DNA from: Iris pallida
Lineage: Eukaryota > Streptophyta > Magnoliopsida > Asparagales > Iridaceae
Reading direction: 5' to 3'
Assembly (NCBI GenBank): GCA_029216955.1
Contig: JANAVB010012099.1
Location: forward strand, 1 to 64,000
Length of the DNA stretch: 64,000 nt
Shown here one piece after another: positions 47,503 through 56,281 of the stretch; position 1 is the first letter of the stretch; each line of letters starts with the position of its first letter. The position numbers and the translations under genes are program-made. The notes below the pieces were generated by a model. That model did not search any database. It was given only the letters and a program-made list of their open reading frames with translations, and was not told where the DNA came from.

Positions 47503-47520
47503 CCTAGAGCTCTGATACCA
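47503..47520 (-). other. Primer-binding site of the LARD-like element
   Basis: Minus strand TGGTATCAGAGCTCTAGG, three bases (AAT) from the LTR end ...GGGGCATGACA. It matches the initiator Met tRNA primer site. Confidence 0.9.
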
Positions 47521-47523
47521 ATT

Positions 47524-49793
47524 TGTCATGCCCCGACCCGGAATCACCCGAATCTTCATCCTCGCATGGGGCGTGATGCCGCAAGAGCCTGGAGTTGTGC
47601 TCGTGCAAGGCAAGATGACAAGTTCTCAAATGGTTATCTTTGAGTTGAACATTCACAATGAAAGGAAAACAGAGTATACAAAACGATTCTCTTTATTGAT
47701 ATTCGAAATCGGATTACGAAGGCTTTCGATAGCCCAACGAAATTTGCCAGATTGGCTACAACACTCAGGTTCTCTCTTGCCCACAAAGGATTTCACCGTT
47801 CCATACATCATGCCTTCTATATCTCGGCCGCATCAATCCTGTTACATATCCGAGCGTCAATGCGATCGCACGCTTCAATACGCTTCGGCATTCCAAGCCT
47901 CAACGCGTTCAAGCGAAGCTCCGCCGCGAATAGACCAATCCCGGAACCTGCTAGCAAACTAGTGGGGGATTAGTACTTTCATCCTCGCTGTACTGATAAA
48001 AAACCCACTTAACAAATCGACATTTAGTATTGTATTGATTCATGCAAACATACAATTTAGTTCTCTTTCTATGTTCTCCTTAGGATGAGTTCATGGCATA
48101 TTCGAAGATTGTAAAGCATGGCAAGCATGTTATTCAATTCGTGTAAGTAAATAGGCAAGCAATCTCGTGTTTGATTCGTGGCGTAACTTAGCAATATCGA
48201 CGCACTGGCCCTTGTACTGATGCAAGGTGAATACGCCTATCCGTTTTTCTCTGTCATGTTATAAGTGTCCTCTATTCGGATCTATCCATGCAGGATATAC
48301 ATATACCTTGCACTTCCAAATCCATCGCCCCTAACTATATGAAGGTCACTAGCTTTCTGGGCTAGAATGGACTTATACGTATCGAATCGAAACATAAGAC
48401 GATGTTAACTCTGTGAGGTTGCTAACCGACATCAGAGGCCACCGAAATAATCGCAGCAAGTGGCTTATCACATTCACCGGACGGTCGCTACCCATCTAAA
48501 TGAAGTGCACCAACAATACTGAAAACGAATCCCTCCTAGGCCGAACGTTTCCAGCGCCCTGGCGCGCCGCGTTCGAGGGAATACCCATGCACGGGCTTTT
48601 ATATCTTTAAGTCCATTTGACCATGCAACGAATCTTATCTTTCATACAACCAAGCAAGTTCGCTTATCTCTATTTCAATTGGCACAACGCCCGAATGTCC
48701 TCAACGAATGCTCGAAAGCCGTGAACATTTCGAAGGCACCATGCCGCATTATCATCTCGTATTTCTTCCATTAACTTTCTATGTTCTTACGTTTCATACT
48801 TCCTTTCAATGTTCAATGGCATTATGCCTCAACTCAATGTTCATCAACCGAATGACCCGAAGGTCCCGAACACCTTTCGAGGCATTATGTCATATCCGAC
48901 AGTTCCGCCACATTTATGCCACCACTGTATTCTTTCGTAACGAAGCCACCTTTTATTATCTCGTGCACATAGGCACGTTATGGTTCGTGCACTAAGCACT
49001 CGTCGAGTACAGTTATCCCATGTTCTTGCGACTTGCACACCGAGGCGCTCGCCTTTGCAATATTAAATGTTCCATAGCGACTCGTATGTCTGCCGTACGA
49101 TTCATTTCAATTGTTCTATCTAGTGTTCGACACGCACTACGTTTATCTCTCTATCGAGCCACGTCCGTGGCGTTGATAGGTTAACTCAGCATTCAGTGAT
49201 ATGTGTTTTACTTAAGCATGACGGAGTAGAAAAGAGAGTTAATGTCCCCCTTGTATCGATACGCCTTTGTTGTTTCGCCGAGCCGTTGCGGCTCGATTTT
49301 ATAACTTCGTTGCACGGGCAACTCTCCTGACTTAGCCATTCGAGCACTTCGTGCTTATTGAATTATACGTTCGATTTGGACTTGCCGTGCCAACGCCTCA
49401 GTCCGTCGCAAGGCGACGATTTGCTTTCACGGACCCCTTCCTGAATAAGGCAAAAGATCGACCTCTAACATTTCAGCATAAATGCATAGCCTGTACAGGA
49501 AACCAACTAAAATCAATACTTGCATCGATTCGGACTTGCGCCTTGGTCGATTCGATTTTTTAGAATCTTCGAGCCGTCTCAACGCACTTATCCTTCGAGG
49601 CAACGCGACGCTTTGCATCGATTCACTCGATGCATTCTTTAGGACAAGGCAACTCTTTTCATCGACTTAGTTCGATGTATTCCTCGGGACAACTCAACAC
49701 TTTGTATCGATTCGCATCGATACGTAATCGGGTCAACGTAACTATTCGAGTCAACGACTCAGCATAATGCACCGTGCGGAGCGGGGCATTACA
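47524..49793 (-). repeat. 5' LTR of the LARD-like element (2270 bp)
   Basis: Plus-strand TGTCATGCCCCGACCC ... GAGCGGGGCATTACA, followed directly by CTTGT. It would carry the promoter, on the minus strand. A possible TATA-like TTATAAAA lies near 49295-49305 (minus), not certain. Confidence 0.9.
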
Positions 49794-49798
49794 CTTGT

Positions 49799-50024
49799 CA
49801 CCGTCCCCTCCTCGCAAGCAGTGACAGCAATAGCGACGACAACGACGGTAGCAGCAGCGGTAGCGGTGGCGGCGGAAGCAGCGGCAAGCAGCGACGACGG
49901 AGGCAGGGAGGGAGGGAGCGCACGGCGGAGGCGGGGAGGGGGCGAGCACACGGCGGAGGCGGGGAGGGGGAGAGCGGGGGCGGTTGTCGGGGGGGGGGGG
50001 GGAGGGGAGGGGGCGGGGGTGAGG
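49799..50024. repeat. GC-rich purine-biased core of the split DNA element
   Basis: AGCAGCGGTAGCGGTGGCGGCGGAAG and GGAGGCGGGGAGGGGG-type runs. It faces CCGCCACCGCC-type sequence on the other side (41885-41960). The two look like parts of one self-complementary GC-rich core. The proline/alanine-rich frames (49659-50109) are compositional. Confidence 0.6.
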
Positions 50025-50190
50025 GGGTGAGAGGAAAGAGGAAGAAAAAAATGGGAGAAATTTTTTTGTCAAAACGGTTGACCGTTAATTTCTGACGAAT
50101 TCTGTCCAAAGTGAAGGATGTTGTACATTTTTACAAAACAGTGTAGTACACCTTGAAATAGAATAAACAAAATGGGGGACAAGTCAAAAA

Positions 50191-50587
50191 AAAAACTTTT
50201 TTTTCTTTTTTCTGCTGGCAACTAATAGGCGCCGCTAATAGGACTAGGAGCCATACAACAGCTACTCGCGGTCACATGACAGTTTGATTGCCATTTGAAA
50301 CATAAAATATTTTATTTTAAAAGACAACTATTAAACGATGCTACCACAAGCTGGTATTTACCATTTTTGTCTTGTATAGAAAAAACATCAAAAGTGAGAA
50401 TCAAATACATTTTTATTTGTCATTTGGCCAAAATATTAATAAAATTAACAAAGGTTCCGATCATATTTCAAATGATAACCAAACCGGCCCGTACCTGTAA
50501 ATTGTGAACACATACATCCTCGTAAAACATGTGGGGGGTGTGTTGGAAATGAAACACGAAAATGAGAAGATGAGTCAAGTTGTGATT
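50191..50587. other. No gene seen
   Basis: AT-rich spacer; no domain or boundary recognised. Confidence 0.5.
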
Positions 50588-51235
50588 AGGGCCGGTCCGG
50601 GTCGGACCGCGGCCCAGAAAACCGGACTGAACCGGGCTTGGTACGGACCCGGACCGGACCGGAGGGAGTAGCAGGCTGGACTAGGTCTGGCCCGATTTAG
50701 ATTTGTAGTGCCCATCCCGGCCCAATGACCCGACTTGACTAAGGCTGGGCTTGACCGGTCCGGTTCGGCGGACGGGCCGGGCAGGTCCACCTTTTTGTTT
50801 TTGTTTTTTTTATTTGATTGAAATCTTTTTTGTTTTAAATTTTATGTTCTTTTGTTTACTTTTAATTTATTTTAAGTTTATTTTGTTATTTTTTAGTTTT
50901 TTTGTTTCTTTCTATGTTTTAAATTTTTTTGTTTTTTTTCCTCCTCCTTTATCCGGGCTTGGGACCGGCAATGCAAGCTTTGCTTGTCATAGACGGAGTT
51001 AAATTTTTTTGTTATTTTTTGTTTATTTTATTTTTTTATTTTATTTTTTTGTTTTGTTTTAACTTTTTGTTTTTTTGGTTGTTTTGTTTTTGTTTTAATT
51101 TTTTTTTTGTTCCAAGTTTTTTTTGTTTTTGTTTTTGTTTTTTTTAAGTTTTTCTTACTTTTGTAAGTTTTCTTTCTTTTTTTTTGTTTTTAAGTTCTGT
51201 TTTTTTTGTTTTTTGTTTTGTTTTGTAAGTTTATT
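50588..51235. repeat. CCGG-rich block followed by T-run region
   Basis: 50588-50785 is built from GGCCGGTCCGGGTCGG, CCGGACCGGACC and GCCCGG words. It passes into about 450 bases of TTTTGTTTTT runs (50785-51235), interrupted by CCGGGCTTGGGACCGGCAATGC near 50953. Its design (self-complementary GC ends, T-rich core) resembles the GCCTAGGCG family at 3.9 and 16-17.5 kb, but the sequence is different. Confidence 0.5.
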
Positions 51236-51884
51236 AATTCATACCTTTGTGTTTGCCATAAAAGAAATCAAAGACAGATATTACAGGAACACTGAAATTG
51301 ATTGCAAACTCGCTTGTACAAGGAAAAGCCTAGAAAGAAATTCTAGGAAACAATCTAAGTACAATTGTTTAGTTTTGATTCTGGGGGGTGACGGTAGAGG
51401 CTCGAAAAAGTGTTATCAACTCTGTTTTACTCCTTGGACTATCTGACGCAGTCCTCAGCTCTTAAAGAAATTGCTTTTCGAAGGTTGCCACCTTTCGTAG
51501 GGGTGTGGTACCCTGCTATTTATAGTAGTATGTATGTTGAGCCGCATAGATGGCCTGTGGCCACGTGGCTAATTAGCACGTGAAATCCCGCTCTTTGGCC
51601 GCCATCTGTCGATTTGTTGAAAATTTGTTGCAGCAAATCTGGACAGTTAAGACTTGGTCAGCCTGGCGCGTGTCCTGTCGCAGAAATCATTTTGAGCCAC
51701 ATGAGCCTCTCAGTTTTTGACCATGTGGGGCCGCATGAGACTCATGCGGCTTAAGTCGCAAACTTCCTTAGCCCACATATATTTTAAGGATTTAAGCCAC
51801 ATAGATTCTGTACTTTGGCCGCATAAAGCTCATGCGGCTTGGGTCACAGTCACCCTTGGCCGCATGAAGTTCAGAGACTTTGGG
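51236..51884 (-). repeat. LTR-like fragment with minus-strand TATA and palindromes
   Basis: CTATAAATAG (minus strand, 51516-51525) is a good TATA box. Upstream of it on that strand are two 20-21-bp palindromes built from arms GCCGCATGA/TCATGCGGC (near 51731 and 51820). Further GCCGCAT copies occur near 51541 and 51860. This looks like the promoter part of an LTR read leftwards, truncated at 51884. Confidence 0.4.
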
Positions 51885-54304
51885 TGTCACCCTCGAATTT
51901 TGTTATACATATTTTGGTATACGTGTACGTATCTCGGACCCGTATTTTGACTTGTCCTGACTAGCTAGCCTTGGGTTTTTGCAATGGCATGGGTTAATTA
52001 GCATTTCATGGTTCGTATGGTTTATTTTGGCTTTGGCATGCATCGGGTTCGGTTGGGTTCGGCTTGGTTTGGCTCGGTTTGGGTTAGCATGCAAATCCCT
52101 ACCTACCACCATCCATCATTTATAACCCAACAACCCTTCTCTCTCCTAATTCGTTCTCATTAACTCCTTCTTCTTCCTCATAACTCTCTCTCCATCTACC
52201 AAGAGAGAGGCTTAGGCAAGTGCAACTTGCTTCATGGAGGAACTCCATTTTTTGTTCTATTGTCTTTCTTACGAGATTCTAAGACACTTTAGTACTTAGC
52301 ATTTTTAATTTCTATGGTTTATTTCTTGTAGATCTAAGTTTATTGTATTTTTGGATTTCTTGGGTTTTGATCTATCAAACTTCATTATTTGCAAACTGAG
52401 AGTTCCATATAGTAGGAATTTCGATCCTACGCAAGTTTGGCTATTGAATGGTTGGATTTCATCAAGTTTTGGTCGAGATGGGGTTCTTAAGTTCTTGAGT
52501 CCCATGGCTGCATGTCTCGGCCTTGGGGAGAAGACGAAGCTTTTATGCACACGTTGTACGTGTCCGCGTAGTATTCTTCCTTTACACACACATTTTACGT
52601 GCCAGCGTAGTGTTTCCCTTTTACGCACACGCATCTGCGTGCCAGCGTAATCCGTTCTACGCCGAGTTCATTCGAGCTCTACGCAGGGGCTACCCCCGCT
52701 CGCTCGAGTGCTTGCGTGCGTAGAGTCTCGCTCGAGTGCTTGCTCACGTAGAGTCTCGCTCGCGTGCAGCCTCGCTCACGTAGAGCTGTCTTTCCTTGAT
52801 CTTGCCTGCGTAGAGCTATTTTTACGCTCGGGGCCCCTTGGCCAAGCGTAGTTTCGCTAGCGTATAGACTTGGAGCCCCTTGGCATACCCCGCTTGTCTT
52901 TTTATATTCTTGCACTTTTGTCATGAACTTGATAATCACAAATTGGTACACGGCATGCTATAACAAGTAACTGACGTGGCATGGCATGACATGATATGAC
53001 AAGTACTGATGGAAACTATTGATTGCTGTTGCAACGGCTAGCATGACATAACAAGAATGAATGGCCTGGACACCGTAGATGATTGTGTTTGTACAAATGA
53101 ACCAGTATTGTCTTACATCATGTCTAGGGCATGGATCCCTGAGTACCACGGTCAAGGGTATCTATTGAAAATGACTAAGGCTAATAACTAGAATAAATCT
53201 AGTAGTTATGAAGAGATTTTCCAGCTACAGGCAATACCGTTATCTGGACGCCCCATCATAGAATTTGTAGCCTGCCGTCGAGTAGGGTACATTTCCAGCA
53301 CACTGTCATGTGTTGCACCATCCAAGCTACTTAAGGGTACATGCATTTCTTGGACGATATACCTACATGAACTCAACCCCTAATATCGTCTGGATAACCT
53401 GGATGGTCTGCAGGGCTTGTGGCTGTTGGAACATCTTATTGCATCTTGCTAGTAACTAGGCCTGTGATAACCCTAGTTAGTTAAAGTATCAAGCCGTAGT
53501 TATTGCTTAGCCGTGAATGTTGGATGGAGTCTAGCTAGTCCAAGCCTTGTCTTGTTCCAGTACCTGGCTACTTCGGAACATGATTGCTTGTGCTTACTTT
53601 ATCAATGACTGATCAGATTAATTTCTCATTCTCTTGATATCTATTATCCTATTTAGATTTCCTGTCTTATTATTAACTTTCTTATTTTATGTTCTGATAT
53701 GCTGGTTTTATTTCTTAAGTGAAGCCTCCTTTGTGGCACTTGCTCTTTCTAGGATCTGAGCCAGTTGGTTTTGTATGGCCAGATACCGAAGCATCTCCAG
53801 AGGATCTCCCTACCTTCCAGCCAGATGGTGACCACCAGGCGTAACCCTGGCAAAGAGTGGGTTTTATTTTTGCTCTCCCACTCTATTGTAAAAAAAATTC
53901 TTTTGAGACGTTTAGCCGACGAGCACGTGTTAGCTCGATTGCACTTTACTTACAGTCGGCCTACGGGCTGTAGCATGATTAACAAATCCTAGGGTTGATC
54001 ATGTATGACTGAAACTCTTGCTAGTCTTTACATTTTGTATGACTAGCTTCATGATCATCCAAATATTTAATGTATGAGATGCCTTACTATTGTATATTTG
54101 GTGCTCTGACATCTTGTATCTGCTATTACTTGCTTGAGATTGAGACAATAGGCTTATTCATGACCTTAAGAGACTGATGGCTTGTAGTTAATACCTCATG
54201 TATCTAGATAGCCATGACCGCATAACGAGGTGGGTTGCACTTCAATATACGTAGCTGGCTGTGTCCGCCCCGCTCTCCAGTATCTTGGCTTTTGGGGCGT
54301 GACA
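51885..54304 (+). repeat. 5' LTR of a Ty3/gypsy element (about 2420 bp)
   Basis: Starts TGTCACCCTCGAATTTTG and ends ..GGGGCGTGACA, giving a TGTCAC/GTGACA terminal inverted repeat. A TATA-like TTATAA lies at 52120-52125, followed by pyrimidine-rich CTTCTCTCTCC. The gypsy gag begins about 200 bases downstream. Only one copy is in the window, so limits rest on the terminal repeat and position. The sequence after it (CGGTTTAAGTGGTGGCC) is not the usual Met-tRNA primer site. Confidence 0.6.
52545..52875 (+). repeat. Irregular GCGTAG-motif repeats in the gypsy LTR
   Basis: Repeated '(A/G)CGT(A/G)AG/GCGTAG' words occur with 'TTTACGCACACG', 'GTGCCAGCGTAGT' and 'AGAGTCTCGCTCG'. They fall in two sub-arrays (52545-52660; 52690-52870) downstream of the TATA-like site. 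No protein family matches the frames here. Confidence 0.55.
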
Positions 54305-54459
54305 CGGTTTAAGTGGTGGCCCATGCAGGTCTTATAAATCAAGATATGTGAGGGTTTACCGAATAGATGTCTCAATCAGCACTCATCCTTGATCTCTACT
54401 CGTATCCTCTAAATTCCTGAAATCTTGACCTGATCACATACTTGTATCTTTGATCTGTC

Positions 54460-55281
54460 CTGGTCCTTCCTTATTGTTCTCTGTGTCGTCTTCTTCAGCG
54501 GCATTGCTCATGGTCCTGCCAATCAGCCGGAAGGAGCTCAACGAGTACCCCCGCAACAAGAGGATCAAGCTCAGCACTCAGGAGCAGCTTCCCGAGTTAT
54601 GCTTCCGGGAGGTCCAGAACCCCCAGTACAGCCAGCCCAGCCTGCAAGGCAGGATGATGAAGTCTTGGTTGGACTCATCAGGGAGTTGCTTGCATCATAG
54701 GATCGTCGAGGTGATGCATTGCACCAGACAGTACAAGATGCTATGAACAAAGGTAACAGTACGGCCAACAACTTCAAGCGCTTGAACCCTCCCTTCTTCT
54801 ATGGCAGCGAAAGTGCTATTACCGCAGACGCTTGGCTGCAGGACACTGAGGTTATTCTAGAAGCAGCCAGGACCCCAGAAAACGAGAAGGTGGCCGTGGT
54901 GCGCCTGTAGTTATTGAATCTAGCCCGCAGCTGGTGGGCGGCGCAGGCCGTTAGATTAGTGGCACCTATTGCCTGGATAGTATTTTGTGAGAAATTTCGG
55001 ACCAAGTACTTTGATGCAGTAGCTCGGTATGATCTACAGACGAGGTTCACTAATTTGAAGTAGATGGGCAGGACGGTCGATGGATATGCGGCCGAGTTTT
55101 CCAGGCTTAGTCAGTTTGCTCCCACCTTGGTGGCGACCGAGTTCGACAGAGCTCAGCGGTTCCAGCAGGGACTCTACCTGGAGATTTTACTGGCAGTAGA
55201 GCAGTTTGAGCATCAGACTTTCGATGCAGTGTTGAGAGCAGCTAGGAGGCATGAGTATACCTTCCAGAGGATTGTGGACCG
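54460..55281 (+). pseudogene. Ty3/gypsy Gag, truncated by a copia insertion
   Basis: The Gag domain reads FKRLNPPFFYGSESAITADA, WLQDTEVILEAARTPE, then a stop at 54908-54910. It continues LLNLARSWWAAQAV and, after another stop, VDGYAAEFSRLSQFAP and TEFDRAQRFQQGLYLEI. This is the Retrotrans_gag core of plant gypsy elements. The frame is cut at 55282 by the Sirevirus LTR (..RIVDR then foreign sequence). The zinc knuckle, protease and pol would lie beyond the inserted element, outside the window. Confidence 0.85.
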
Positions 55282-55574
55282 TGTTGACACAAAGTCACAG
55301 TCAACCAAATATTGACTACATTGACTAAATAATATTTGTATTAATTCAATACGACACACGACGACTGCATTCAGTTCAAGACAGATGACAGCTCAGTCTC
55401 CGGCTCTCAGTGTGTTCTGGAGTCTGTATTTTATAATTTCATTGAGTCTAGACTTGTGTACTCTGAGTCATGCTGAGCTATTGGAACTTAGTCTATAACC
55501 TACCCAAAATCCCAAGCTCCACTGAACCAAAAATTGCCCACTGGTCCCCTTAGAACCACTCTGTGCTCTGGAGA

Positions 55575-55624
55575 CAGAGTTCGGGCCGAACTCTGCCTCC
55601 ACACAGAGTTCGGGCCGAACTCTG
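55575..55624 (+). promoter_or_regulatory. Paired palindromes upstream of the LTR TATA box
   Basis: Two copies of a perfect palindrome lie 29 bases apart: arms CAGAGTTCGG and CCGAACTCTG around one G. A third, weaker form (GAATTCTGGCCGAATTCTG) sits near 55708. They are 115-165 bases before the TATA box, so they may bind a dimeric regulator or form hairpins. Related copies recur after pol at 61841-61889. Confidence 0.7.
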
Positions 55625-55738
55625 TCCCCTAGAAATCAGGAACCCTAATTTTAGGGTTAGCTGGTTGCTAGTTGTCCAACGGCCAAATTTTTGAATTTTC
55701 CTACCCGAATTCTGGCCGAATTCTGCCTATAAAAACAC

Positions 55739-55747
55739 TATAAATAG
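55739..55747 (+). promoter_or_regulatory. TATA box of the Sirevirus LTR
   Basis: TATAAATAG, followed about 30 bases on by a pyrimidine-rich stretch (CTCTCATTTCAATTC). TATAAAAA at 55728 is an alternative. Confidence 0.6.
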
Positions 55748-56228
55748 GGCATGAATTCTCTCATTTCAATTCATCCAATCTTCTCTTCTCTTCTCTCTTA
55801 TAAGCTCAATAAGCCATACCCTTCCCATCTACTAGCCACAAGCCTCCTAAGTCTCGAGTGCTCAGCATCTCTCAGTTAGGATTCTTGTGCAAGAGTCGAA
55901 GAAGTCGCTTGGACAATTCCAAGCAAATCGTCACTGCGATCCTCTGTTAGAAGTTGACGTGCTCTTCTGAAGAAAAGGTACGGGTTGTAAACTACTATTT
56001 CACAAATAGTTGATTTAATCCTGAGCTAGAGTTCTCAGGCCTGGACTAGTCCTCCACGAGGGAAACCAGGTTAAAATCGCTGTGTTTGCGCATGCTCTTC
56101 TGCTCTTCATTTATTTTCTGCACTTTACTCTGATTATTTATTATTGGTGAAAGAGTTATTTTTAATTGGCTATTTTTCTATATAAACTCTATTCACCCCC
56201 CTCTAGAGTTGCCAAACTGTTCTTCAAT

Positions 56229-56240
56229 TGGTATCAGAGC
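56229..56240 (+). other. Primer-binding site of the Sirevirus element
   Basis: TGGTATCAGAGC, two bases after the LTR end. Complementary to the 3' end of initiator Met tRNA. Confidence 0.95.
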
Positions 56241-56281
56241 TCTGTTCTCTTTACAAGGACTAACATCCTAAGAGCTGATCC

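Larger units (their letters stand above)
44218..47523 (-). other. Non-coding interior of the LARD-like element
   Basis: 3.3 kb rich in TCG/CGA-containing words on a C/T-biased plus strand. Many short frames exist but none shows a zinc knuckle, DSG protease, D-D-E integrase or YVDD motif. Repeats lie at 46743-47000. A polypurine tract next to the 3' LTR (44218 onward, minus strand) is not obvious. Confidence 0.75.
41967..49793 (-). mobile_element. Non-coding LTR element (LARD-like), 7827 bp, target duplication CTTGT
   Basis: Two long direct repeats (41967-44217 and 47524-49793) enclose 3.3 kb. The whole is flanked by a perfect 5-bp duplication CTTGT (41962-41966 and 49794-49798). A primer-binding site on the minus strand abuts the right LTR, so the element reads right to left. 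The interior (44218-47523) encodes no gag or pol domain in any frame. It is therefore a non-autonomous large retrotransposon derivative that would need proteins from elsewhere. The Met-tRNA site with a 3-base spacer and the TGTAATGCCCC start resemble Ty3/gypsy elements; this last point is inference. Confidence 0.88.
41716..50190. mobile_element. Long-inverted-repeat DNA element split by an LTR element
   Basis: Left end (41716-41880) and right end (50025-50190) are inverse copies. Shared phrases include 'TTTTTTGACTTG', 'ATTTATCCTATTTCA' against 'GTTTATTCTATTTCA', 'CACTGTTTTG.AAAAAT.TACAACA' and 'CTTCTTCCTCTTTCC'. Without the nested element (41967-49793) it is only about 650 bp. Its core is GC-rich and purine/pyrimidine-biased (CCGCCACCGCCTCC and GGCGGAGGCGGGGAGGGGGC). 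Such long, diverged inverted repeats suggest a non-autonomous Mutator-like element. The target duplication is hidden in A/T runs. Confidence 0.7.
55282..56226 (+). repeat. 5' LTR of the Sirevirus element (945 bp)
   Basis: TGTTGACACAAAGTCACAG ... GTTCTTCA, followed by AT and the primer site. It contains two 21-base palindromes (55575-55595 and 55604-55624), related half-sites near 55706-55725, and a TATA box at 55739-55747. Confidence 0.92.

Noticed and set aside
49659..50109. Pro-rich and Ala-rich frames
   Set aside because: Compositional, from the GC-rich core of the split DNA element.
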